Source of the DNA: Phytoseiulus persimilis | Lineage: Eukaryota > Arthropoda > Arachnida > Mesostigmata > Phytoseiidae | Assembly (NCBI GenBank): GCA_037576195.1 | Contig: CM075104.1 | Coordinates: 23,452,211 to 23,516,210 of the forward strand | Length of the DNA stretch: 64,000 nt | Direction: 5' to 3' | Shown: positions 26,349 to 36,720 of the stretch, one piece after another | Numbering within the stretch: position 1 is the stretch's first letter | Layout of the letters: each line of letters starts with the position of its first letter | Notes under the pieces: generated by a model | What the model was told of the DNA's origin: nothing | Seen by the model: only the letters and a program-made list of their open reading frames with translations | The model's database searches: none | Program-made: the position numbers and the translations under genes

Positions 26349-29300
26349 ATGGATAATCGGCCTCCCACATCCTCCGCTCGGAGACCCCCTTCAAGCGTCC
26401 GTCCCATCACGGGTAAGCGACCATTTTCGTTCCGTGAAGGCATAATACACGTCACAAAGCATAGAGGATATAGAATTTCGTACCGTACCGGGAACTTGGA
26501 TCGAATCCCCAGGCAGAAGCAATATTGCGAACGGCTCCGTCCCGGGAACCGCCAGCCGCCTGGTGTCGGCTGCGGCGAGCCAGAGGCCCGGATCGCGAGC
26601 CACTCGGCCTCCTTCCCAAATCAGTGTCGTGGATAGGCCAACGACTCAGCATGGATTGTACGCACCCAAGACAGGTGAGCATTTGAGAGCGATCTCTCCC
26701 TTGAGCAGCTACTTTACTCACTCGGGCTAGAGTCTCGTTTCTTAAAAGAACTCGTTTCGTGAAACTCAGGCACACGCTCGGGCACTCAGCGGCAGATCCA
26801 GGATAAGCCTTATTTTATGGCGCTCATCCGGAATAGAATGTCGGAGCTTTACGGAGAAATCAATCGACTTCAGAAAGAGAATGAAGTCATGCAAGAGGAG
26901 CAACGGTAAAATTCCGAAAAACTCTGGGGTTCATTTTTAGTTACCGACGAGTTATAGGAAGAAACCCCAGTTTCTTACCTGAACCTCATCAATGAACAGG
27001 AACGCAGCTATCCTGCAGAAGAAAGCCGAGGCGTTGGCGGCAGAGCTCAAGAGCCATCAGGGTGAACTGGCCGATTTCAACATCGTCGTGGATAAAATGA
27101 ACGTGAACGAGGGAGTGGAGGATATCGAAGCTGAATGCGCTGAGCTCAAGGTTAGAACTTGCGACGAGAACGAAGCGATCTATGGGGGCAGTGACGAAAA
27201 CTGCCGGAGCTGGTAGAACAACGAATCGATTCGGGTTGCGTTCCAACTCCAACCGATGAGGGCTCTCTCCTGAGATCGCAAGTCGCACATCGCACTTACG
27301 TGTACTCGTAGCGAGGAACAAGGGCACGGTTCGTGCCTTCAAGATCATGAAAATCGGGCCGATCGTGCCAACGAGAGCCCGAACTCTCGAATAGAATTCT
27401 TTGAGTTATCCATTATTCCCATTAAATTGATGAGGGAGTCGATGAGAGGTTCGGAACTGTGTCACGATGCTGACCGATTTGGAGAAGCATTCCAGCGAGG
27501 ATAACCATGTCAAGCTTGAAGGAGCTCCATCTTCCATCCTTTATCTTTTTTCTCTTAGGCCCTGAACGATCAGGAGGCCCGTGCTGTCGAAACCCTCTTC
27601 GAACAGAGACAGGAGAATGAGGCGAAAATTCGGGAAACTGAGAGGGAAATCCTCGACGCCAGGTGCCAATCGGATTCCACTTTTTCTTGTCGGAAGATCC
27701 TTGGACGACTGTGGGATCCGCAGTTCGCCAATTGATTTGATCTTTAATCTCAGGAACACTGCGGACAATGTTGTGTCCCAAATGTCCACCGAGCAGCGCC
27801 AGAAGTACTTGGAGCTCAAGCGACAGAGCGACTCGTTGAATTCGAACCTCGAAAAACTCCAAGAAGAAATGGCCTCGATTGTGACAAAGAGGAAACAGCT
27901 CGAAGAAGAAGTTTCTCTCTCCCAAGTGAAATCCGAAGCCGTTGCGCTTTATACGAAACTGCGTGAAACTCAGGAGAAAAGGGATGCGTTGCTCGAGGAA
28001 GAGGCTACAAAGGGAACTCCGGCGCAGGAGCGAGAGCGTTTATTGAAGCAGGTGAAACAGGACAACGCTCAGCTCGCGGGTGAGTGTGCACAGCACACCC
28101 TTGAGTGTGAGAATTGAGCAACACTATTGTGAGAACGGGGCGCCGGGTGCTGGGTGGGCTGGCTTCTCATTTCGCGTTTGTCATAATAGGGATCGAAGCC
28201 AAGATATCTGAACTCACCAAGAGCCTGGCGCGCGCGAAAGATGAGATCGAGCAATTGGAAACCGAATTGGACGATCAGAACTCGGAACGGTCAGCGAAAT
28301 ACAGAGAACTCAAAAAGCGTACGGAAACTCTCCCTATTTTAATGTATTATCTGATGAGAATACCTTGGGATGAGGATATTGTTGTGGAAGACCATATTTT
28401 CTCATGGATAACATCCATAAGAGTCGGGAGACCGTTGACAGGTGAGGAAACCATGGACTCCTTCCTGGATTCATTCGAACAAACGAAAGCTGCCGAGCTG
28501 GGAAGACAGGAGCAGTTACGTGAGAGTATTTTGAAGCTCAAACAGGACACTGATCAGAAGACATTCCAAGCCGACAATTTGCCGTCACAGCGAGAACTTC
28601 ACGATCTCAAGAATGACCTCAGGTTCGTGTGCTCTGGACGAATGCTCTCATTCCCGACGCGTACCATGTATCAGGTCAAGCAACGACCACAAAGGAGCAG
28701 GAGGAAGAGAATTGCTTCAACTTCCCCATTTCTACTGCAGCTTCAAAGAAGGCGAACTCGAAAAAAGTAAATCCACAGTCACAGGTCTTGAGGTGGAGCA
28801 GCGCAAACTCGCTTCCGATCTCCAAAAGGTACGGATCCCCGGAGGAAATCTGGTCCTACCCCAATCTATTCAAGCACTCATACCAGCTTCCCGAGCCCCA
28901 CAGTCAATGATGACCCTGTTCCAGATGGAGCAGCTCGACAGTAAGGTTCGACAGGAGTTGTCAACCATAAAAACACGTCTGGACAAAATGAAGCAGGAAA
29001 TCCTCGTTTATGAGGACATCGACAAACTCAAAACTCAAGCTCAGGAGAAGAGGGAGGCACTACTGAAGGAACAGGCATCCCTCCTCTTGCGCAAGGACAC
29101 CACGAAAAATGTGCGTATGGTGTGACCGCAACGGTACCGAATGATCTATAATTCCACGAGCTTGAAACCCTTTTTCGCCAAAATCCTGCATTCGGAAAAA
29201 ACGGAACCAGCGCGACATTGCTTCGCAGGTAATCGACGACCAAAGCAAAGAGGTGGACGCTCTCCGGAGACAACTCGAGCAAGAGGATACCTACGTGAAA

Positions 29301-29486
29301 CTCACGAATCTGGAGAAACGTTGGCAGCATGTTGAGGCCACAAATTTCCAGATGAGGGAGTACATAGCTGCGAAGGTTTCCGAGCATTCCTACCGACATC
29401 TCCAGCAGAAAATTCAATCTGAAGTAGCCACATACAACGAACTGCTACAGGACAGCTTGGTGACCACGGGGCCTACTATGCTATAG
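26349..29486 (+). CDS. IFT74: Intraflagellar transport protein 74 homologue
   Basis: IFT74 is a coiled-coil subunit of the IFT-B core and pairs with IFT81 to carry tubulin during cilium assembly. Eleven exons join in phase: 26349-26412, 26513-26674, 26770-26905, 27000-27150, 27559-27662, 27754-28079, 28190-28318, 28442-28622, 28741-28828, 28925-29110 and 29229-29486, giving 594 residues. The human protein is about 600. The first ~100 residues are rich in Arg, Pro, Ser and Thr and lack coiled coil, as in the tubulin-binding head of the family. They end with a stretch matching the family segment before the first coiled coil (GTQRQIQDKPYFMALIRNRM). The rest is heptad-rich, with close family matches such as YLELKRQSDSL, QERERLLKQVKQDN, YRELKKREETMDSF and TNLEKRWQHVEATNFQMREY. 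Exons 7 and 8 meet within KKREE, which fixes that junction. In arthropods the likely site of use is sensory-neuron cilia. It converges on torsin. Confidence 0.95.
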
Positions 29487-29501
29487 ATGACCAGTCGTTC
29501 G

Positions 29502-29507
29502 AATAAA
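29502..29507 (+). terminator. Poly(A) signal of IFT74
   Basis: AATAAA lies 16 bp after the IFT74 stop codon, implying a very short 3' UTR. Confidence 0.7.
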
Positions 29508-30581
29508 AACTCAAATTTACACCGACAGCCCTTAACAAGCGAGTCAGCATTCTGGTCTCCATGGAGCGGTTTTTCCCTGGGTTTGCAGTCCTCTCTCTGA
29601 CTACGGTGCGAGTCTGGTCCGACCACGACGGAAGTCAATCTAGAACAGCGGTAGTTCTTAAAAAATGAAAAATTTACTCAAACCTCGTAGCAACCAACAA
29701 TTTTGATCATCGCATCAGTTGTTCGTGCCGGACGAATATTTACACAACTTGGCTGATCATATAACAAGGCACTTCCGAAGTTTGCGCGTCTCCTTCTTGC
29801 GGTCAGTGTTCTTTCTTTCCTCTCCTTTCCTTGTTCTTCCAGCTTCAACTTGAAACTCGTTCTCCGATGGGTTGAGTGTTCCGTCCCCGTATAAATAACG
29901 TTCCAGTCATCAGAGTCACTCAAAGTTAAAACAGTAATCGCCGATAATATTTAGCGGTCGTGTATGTGGAAGGTCGAGTTTTTGGGACTTCTCTCTCAGC
30001 GAAACGAAGCAGTTAAAATTGAAGACTTGATTGATATAAGCCCGAAAAAGCTCTAACTCGAGCGACGTTTACTCTATTTCGGAGGGAACTCTGACTGATT
30101 ACTGAACGACACGTCCGGCAGGAACCAAACTTTTCGTGGTATCCGCGGAATGATTGCTTGCCGACGAGAGCAGAATCTCGAGAATCGAGGTATGTTGAGG
30201 GCGCAGAATCTGAGCTACAGTGATCCCAACACGCAAAGGTTCGGGATGGGTAATATGTTTTTCTTCTTGTCGAAACTTATCCAAGCCTGATGCTGGTCAT
30301 TCTACTCGCGTTATCATTCTTACAATATTCACGAGAGACTTCCTCCTTCCGAGATGTGTCGCTCAGTAACCGCGATGCGCGAAGATGTTTCCTGAATTAG
30401 AGTACACAACCTGACTGGTAAATCTCGACCGTCATCTGTGCTAAGGTTTGTGTGTTTTCGACTAGATGTACGACAGATGACTCCGTGGCAGCTTTGAGCA
30501 ATGCTGTTTATCGGCAGTAACATTCGGACAGGGGTTCCGCATGCGCAACCCTCCAGAACCATCGCTCAAACGATCCTCAGT
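29508..30581. other. Convergent intergenic stretch IFT74 / torsin
   Basis: No gene is recognised. Minus frames at 29678-29923 and 30099-30284 look protein-like but do not start with ATG in a good context and do not join in phase. A TATAAATA with GC-rich flanks lies at 29890-29897 on +. The torsin 3' UTR must lie here. I see no AATAAA on the minus strand, only ATTAAA overlapping the torsin stop (30580-30585). Confidence 0.5.
29890..29897 (+). promoter_or_regulatory. Possible TATA box, orphan
   Basis: TATAAATA preceded by CCCCG. No gene downstream on + can be assigned before the torsin exons, which are on the other strand. It may be chance. Confidence 0.15.
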
Positions 30582-33327
30582 TTAATCTTCACTGGACTCA
30601 TCGTCTTCCTCAACACTGACCCCGCCATGGAGGTACTGTTGCACTTTGTGTTGGACTTTCTTGCATCCGGTTGAGGAGTACAGCTGGAAATCTGCCGGAA
30701 TGTATTCCAATTCCTTCGCAATAGTGTCGACCTTGAATCAATGACCACGGTTAAATCCTCAGGGAAGTCTCACGGAGGTTTATGTCGCATACTCTGAGTC
30801 TCCGTTGTCGGAGGTTTCAGGGCCAGAATCGCATGTACAGGATCTGCGTGTCTTGGAAATCAAATTCGAGATGCGCTAACCATTTTCCTTGTGGGATCCA
30901 CGTGCTTTCGGAGGAAGTCATCGCGAATACATTGGTTTATTTGTCGTTTTTCCAACGGCAAGAACGGCACGAACACGTCGATCAGGTTCTTGTCAACGAT
31001 GTCAGCTCTGTATAGTCCGCCTTTCTCGTTGAAGCTGCCCAACCCGATCACTGATTCCATTTCCTGTCCAGGAAGGGTGAAATTTTAGGCGGGGAAATTT
31101 CTGGAGCGGAGGGACGCACCGAACGGACAGCTCTACTGGCTGACGCAGAGTCAGACCACCATGGAATAATTCACTCAATCGTGCGTCATCCGTGCGCGTA
31201 CCTTTAGTGAGATCTTGTTCCTGTCGATGCCATTTTTCCAGTAGGTGAGAGCCTGACGCGCGATCAAATCGCCAGCGGTGTTTGACAGAAAGACGAAGAT
31301 GCACTTTCGGTAGTCCACTCCGTCCAGGGCCACGTGGAAATCCAGAAAAGGTTTGATGATATCGATGAGTCCAGCAGGCATCTTGTCTATCTCATCGAAA
31401 ATGAACATCGAGCGAGGGCATTTCTTCACCTGCTCGACGATTTCTTTCTGGAGCTTCCTCTGGAAAGGCACACTCGATGCGGTTAGGATATTTCCGGAGC
31501 TTGAGAGCTTTTAAAGGGGACTTTCGGACTCCAGCGCATCGGCGTGCTCACCTTGTAACGGCCGATCTCGTCACTGTGAGGGAAGTGCAGCGTCGATACG
31601 TAAAGCTTCACGAAATCGGACTCCAGACCTTTTTTGTAGAGATAGTTGGCCAGCAACATGGAAGCATAGTTCTTGCCGCCACCAGTCCAACCGTGGAAGG
31701 ACATGACGAGAGCTTTCTTCGGGCTTGGATTGCAAAGGTGCTGCGCCACCGCACCGGGCACCGAGGCGTATACGAGAGGTTGCCCATGTAGAGACTGTTT
31801 CAAGACGTGCTCCAAATCTGTCGGAAGAGGTTAACAATGAACTTAATCTCTCGATCCACTCTCAGTGACGTCTCTCCAATCGGATATCATGTGTGACCTC
31901 CAATCAGAATTCAGGAATTAATTCGAGAGCAGCACAAACTTACAGTGGTAGTCATTTTCCTCTGGTGAGTCCCTCCCTGAACGTGCGAGAGAACACTGCA
32001 CTCCTTAGTCTGTTATATGTATTCTCTACACTAGATTCATGCTCAACCCATTAGCTCTAATGCAAACAGGCGGGAAAACGAGCCGGAAAAGACGACCTAG
32101 AGCTCTTCGCAATCGCGCGCCTGGTTGGTTTCGTCTCAGAACTCTGTAGTGCATTCGCCCAAGAAAACGCGTGTCACCTTGGAAATCTTTTCCACTGATC
32201 GTTTCTCAGAACCCATCCGGAAAGCAATCGGCTCCTTAAGAAACCGACAGAGCTGAGGAAAACCTGATTTCTTTCATCGAAAACCTGGTGCCCACCTTGA
32301 TTATGTAAAAGGGCGGAAAGCTAAGGCTGGCGACCGACCTACAAGAGGACGGTGTCGCTGCTCAGCTGCTTTGGGTCTACGGCTCGGTAGCAAAGCTCTA
32401 GACTGGGGCCAAACTTATTCTTAGCCTTACCGACCACTTCGACAAGGGCTGCAAGGTGAAACGTATGGACAAATATCTCATTCCCCTCAAACTGTATCCC
32501 GCAGAAAAGCGCAAATCGAATGATCGGCACTCGATTGCCTCCCTCAGTCGGGTCTGCGAAGACTGCAACGGCCCCAAAAAGTGGGAAAAACTCCTGCCGA
32601 CCCCCGTGATCACCGAGAATCAATTTTTTCGCAATGTTCCCGATCGGTCCACTGATATCCTGAATCTGGGCCGGGACTGGATGGCAACTGCTTCCTTCAC
32701 ACACATCAGCACCTTTCTCCAGCCACCATGAGTCGGCCGACCGGCAGTTTCAATGTCCTCCCAGTTTTAAGGACGGCCTCCGCTTTTTGAGAAATTCGTG
32801 CGCTCTAAATAAGAGGGAAACCTTAGGGAAACCCTGGAGGCTAACCGTTCTCAAACCATTTGGGAGCACCTCCTTGACCCATGATCACCGCACGATCCAT
32901 TCTGTAGCAAGCTCTCCGCCAGAGGCTCACGCCGTATAGAATACCGAGATTGTTCCCGCTTCGCTATGTACTCACTGTCCTTGACGTCCTTGCCTCCTTT
33001 ACCCTGACCTGTGCACTCTGCAACACAGTGATAACTTCGATAAGAACTATTTTGCATGTCGAGAGCACACTATATTCAAGTCTGATAATCTTCCTTGGTG
33101 CCGGTTCGTAGCATTCATTCGTCGTTGTACTCACTAATTTTTCTGATCCAAGGCTCATCGCAGCATTCTTCATGCCGACACCTCAATGCGCTGTACCAAG
33201 CGTAGCCTGCTGACAAGGCTACAGCCACTCCTCCAGCTGCCATCGACACCGGCTCGACAGCGTCAACGGAACCCCAGAAGGGCCCCGCTGCCAAGAAAAA
33301 CACCACTACCCCCGGCCACGGTCTCAT
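30582..33327 (-). CDS. Torsin family AAA+ ATPase
   Basis: Torsins are AAA+ proteins of the ER and nuclear-envelope lumen, activated by LAP1/LULL1-type partners. Five minus exons join in phase: 33135-33327, 31552-31817, 31202-31459, 30881-31063 and 30582-30731, giving 349 residues (human torsin-1A has 332). The start gives a hydrophobic N-terminus that serves as signal or membrane segment, then a Cys pair in EECCDEP. Residues 107-114 are GWTGGGKN, the unusual Walker A of torsins with Asn in place of Thr/Ser. Walker B is MFIFDEIDKM (171-180). Sensor 1 is FVFLSN, ending at 213. Sensor 2 carries the Gly-Cys-Lys typical of torsins (322-324). The protein ends in an acidic tail (EEDDESSED). Intron 1, 31818-33134, is about 1.3 kb, much longer than the others. 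I joined exons 1 and 2 directly because length and phase fit the family; a skipped small exon is possible. It lies in tandem behind ENDOG. Confidence 0.94.
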
Positions 33328-33805
33328 CGCGAACGCGAATGAAACCTTGGCTTGCTTCGAAGAATGGGTGCCAGCGAAGAGTCAGCGCACATAAAAAAAT
33401 TCTGTTCCACGAGGGTCAGCTAGAAATACTTGAACGCTGTCGATATACCATACTAAGTATTTTCGGTGCGCTTTCCTTAAAGTTTGGTATCTCTGGAGCT
33501 GTGGAGCAAGAATCCGCGTTCGAACTCGATGCTGCATCTAGTCGTTCGATTCCAAACGCGGGAAATTTGAATCTACCCCGAATAGCTCGCGCTGTTCCGA
33601 GCCGTTACAAGCACTTTTAGACTACCGAGGGTCACGAATGAATGCGGACAGGTCCCTATCAGAACTCACTTCATGATTCATATGTTCAACCTCGGAGCGA
33701 CGTTTCTTAGAATCTGGATAGAGAAGACTTTGAGAGGTCTGCCGGCCAATGATCCTACCTAAAACTCGACCACCAATGTAAAACAGGAACTGCAGTCGTA
33801 GCAGA
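33328..33805. other. Spacer between ENDOG and torsin
   Basis: About 480 bp that must hold the torsin promoter and leader. A minus frame overlapping 33622-33861 lies partly in the ENDOG 3' UTR and has no ATG in a fitting place. I see no gene in it. Confidence 0.6.
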
Positions 33806-33811
33806 TTTATT
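33806..33811 (-). terminator. Poly(A) signal of ENDOG
   Basis: AATAAA on the minus strand (TTTATT on +), about 95 bp past the ENDOG stop. Confidence 0.6.
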
Positions 33812-33905
33812 CGTGATCTTTCATCCACTTCAAGAATATTACCAGGATCTTCAATGCACAAACTACACTAATTCCGTAGCGACTCTGGATGATGGAAATG
33901 TCTCC

Positions 33906-35383
33906 TCAGGTTAGCTTCGGTCTGAGCATTTTTGGCGGTGCTCGACCGTTTAGGGAACGCAATTTGTCAACCCTTTCAAAGAGCAGCAATCCGGCTGAGC
34001 GCTCGATTGTATCCAGCGGAACCTTGATCAGGTGAGAAAGAAAATTATACAATTGCGCATGGAGCGTAGAGAACACAATTCTCAAGAGCCCCGAACAGTC
34101 TGCACTCACCATAAAGGCTTGCAGGGGAGTGGCATCGTCTATCACAGCATTCGGCATAACATATGCCTCCATGTCTAAATCACCTGAGCTCGTCTCACAA
34201 ACAGCAACTTTGAAAAAATGAGTTGGAACAGAAACGTTGTTCTCCCCTATAACCCTGTAGTGAACGTAGCTGTTGCCGTCGACCTCTCGCCTAGCGAACA
34301 GAGAATATATAATCAGCGGAATGCGGATGACTCTGAGGAACAAGAGGTCGTTCCCTACCACCTGTTGCCTAGAGAAGACAGAAACTTGAGCTCACCTCGG
34401 CAAGTACAGCGGTCCAGTACAAACATAAACGTTTTTGTAAGTCCTCGTGAGCTGGCGCATGTGCATTTCGAGTCGGTTCCACGAGTCCCGATTGAAACCT
34501 TTCCCGACCTGTTTCACGACGTAGTCGTTCAGTGAACAAATGCTCCCCGTTGCAACGAGGATGGGCACTGACATACGGGCCCACCCGTTCGTCCTTCTAC
34601 CTCCTCGACTTCTATCTTGCTGTGGTTAATCTGAATTGCAGGGTTCGAGCACCTACTTGTGGCGACATGTTGGACAGAAAGAACGTTTCATCACAGTCCT
34701 TCTGAGATAGCCTGTGATTGCCGGCTGCTGCTAAGTGTCCTCTGTCGAAGCCAGACCTCTTATAGTCGGAGTTGGTAGATCTAAAATAAGGATGTATCTG
34801 GAAGAAATGGCTATCTCGTGATTGACTTTATGGAATTCCGAGTCGGGGCTCCGGCACGTTCCATAGGGACTCGATACTCGATTCGGAGCCCAGAGGTCGA
34901 CCATTGGCTCCGCAGGGGAGAACAAAATGGAGCCAGAGTCAACGCACCGTGGGGTCCTCTCTGAATTCACAGCTTTCTCTCTTTACAGAGTCGTTTCTCT
35001 TGACGCTCTCGGCAGTCAGCCGTTCCATGACCCAGTGTGCGGTGCGGTTCCGTTTGTCATACGAGAGGACGTAATCGGAGAAAACTCGTATGTTATCCAT
35101 ACCAGGGAAACCGTGTTTCATTATTTCGCTGGAAAGATAATTCGACATTGAGGATAGACGACTGTGATGATCGAGACTGAGGAGCTGACAGGAGCAGGCT
35201 AGGGAATCCGATGCCCAGCGATCGTTCGCCCTACCTTGGTCTGTGCTGAACGGCTGCTGAGTTCAGAGGAATCATTTCCGCGGCTTCCAAGTTATAGCAT
35301 CTCCGGAAACATTCCGTGGCAACAGCTCCTCCAACTGCCCCCAACAGTCCAGAGGCAGCGAGCCGGAACCGCGTTGCAAACAT
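33906..35383 (-). CDS. ENDOG: Endonuclease G, mitochondrial
   Basis: EndoG is a sugar-nonspecific DNA/RNA nuclease of the beta-beta-alpha metal family. It is held in the mitochondrial intermembrane space and can move to the nucleus in cell death. Six minus exons join in phase: 35235-35383, 34948-35128, 34657-34797, 34396-34508, 34110-34290 and 33906-34022, giving 293 residues (human 297). The N-terminus (MFATRFRLAASGLLGAVGGA) is basic then small and hydrophobic, as expected of a mitochondrial signal-anchor. EIMKHGFPG and YVLSYDKRNRTAHWVMERL match the family start of the nuclease fold. The catalytic DRGH is at 128-131, followed by LAAAGNHR. FNRDSWNRLE supplies the metal-binding Asn. NVYVCTGPLYLPR and VPTHFFKVAV follow in family order. 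The ACG/GTGCG and CAA/GTAGGT donors are slightly weak, but the phases leave little choice. It is divergent from the GCC2-type gene across about 1.3 kb. Confidence 0.95.
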
Positions 35384-36720
35384 TATTCCGCACGAAACTC
35401 GTTCCCGCCTCCCAAGTGAACAGACGTGAGAGCAAACTCAGAATCACTCCCCGGCTGAAACGGCGCTCTGAATTTTCAGACAAATATTGCTTGGAACCGC
35501 GGGCTCCAGCCACGAGTTTCTCCGATACCGTCTTGAGAACCTTCATAGGTCATGTATCAGGTTCAAGTCAATATTCAGCCTCCCCCCTTGGTCAGCCGCC
35601 AATGGAATCACAAGAAGACAGCAACTCACGTCCCAAGATATCTAGAGTTCTATCACCGGCTCCCGACATCAACCGATGCTCAGGACGCAATCGTCTCGCT
35701 AGTGAAGGATACCCACTCCTTCATGGAGCTCAGTTTCCAATCGAAACGAGTTTCCGCGCGCACCGGTAACCTTGCAGATTCTATTATTACTGTTCAGCGT
35801 TCTATGTGCAACTCTCTCTCAAACGTACACCTGATTGTGGGACGGTTTCTTCATTTAGGCCCGAAACTGAGCCCACTCCTCGATATTCAAAGAACTCTCC
35901 GAAACTTGGGGAGAACTCGGAGTATCGTCGAGTTCAATCACTTCAATTCGATAGCATCTGGAGCCCACGGGTTCTCATCGAAACATTCAGCTGCAGGAAG
36001 AAAATCTGAGGGCTATGCGACAGCTGCAGTCGAGCTATTGGTCATTCATGCGAGAGAGCCTGGCGGGCTCACTCACCTGTGGGTCGTCCGGGGTATCTAG
36101 ACCGCAGTACTACTCTCCGACTCTGCCGTGACCAGCTGTGCTGCGTTTGCAACAGAAATGCCGTGACAAATTGTGACTTTTGCTTTCGCCCGTTGAAAAT
36201 CACTTAGCAGTAGTGAGTGTGGATTCCCTCGGAGGTGGGTACGCTGTCTCACTCTAATTAGAGTAATGTGGGAAGACTCGACGCTGCACCGGAGTGATGA
36301 CGTTTTCTTCGCTGTCATCCCGAAAAAGTCGTCCTGACACCTGCGGGGCGCTCTTTCTTCCCATTGATTTGAGACACGGTCCATGAACTGCGCATGAATG
36401 AAGTTTGCAGGCTGGGAATTCTAGGAATCTCCTTACAGGGCGGAAATATCGGGCGGAGACTTGGACGTCGTGCATGAATTGCTGGAAGGGAACAATTTCC
36501 TCGGAGTGACATTTCTCTTTCTTGAGTTCGCTTCATTTCAATCAACTCTCAGCCCGATAGGTTCCGAGCCAGTTCTCTTCTTAGGCAGTTTTTCGCAACG
36601 CAGAAGTGCTGATACTTCACGTAGTCAATATCAGAAAGCTATGCATTCGGTCAGCTGTTCTACACAAAACTACGCTTTTCAGATTCATTTTCACCAATAG
36701 TACTCCGTGGCAGACGAATA
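35384..36720. other. Divergent intergenic stretch ENDOG / GCC2
   Basis: This must hold the promoters and leaders of both genes. A 182-codon ATG-led + frame (35552-36100) crosses it but matches nothing I recognise. Attempts to read exons in the other + frames need introns of only 23-34 bp, far below the 80 bp minimum seen in the real genes. Minus frames at 36097-36545 likewise have no family. No TATA box or poly(A) signal stands out. I treat the stretch as regulatory or intergenic. Confidence 0.5.

Noticed and set aside
26078-26455. 125-codon minus frame
   Set aside because: Overlaps IFT74 exon 1 on the other strand and has no homology or splice support.
35552-36130. A three- to four-exon + gene between ENDOG and GCC2, read from frame changes at splice-like sites
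   Set aside because: The implied introns are 23-34 bp, while all introns in the four firm genes are 80 bp or more, and no family is recognisable.
36097-36700. A small Cys-containing minus-strand gene next to GCC2 exon 1
   Set aside because: Fragments look protein-like but lie in different frames with stops between, and comparison by eye with small mitochondrial CHCH/TIM families failed.
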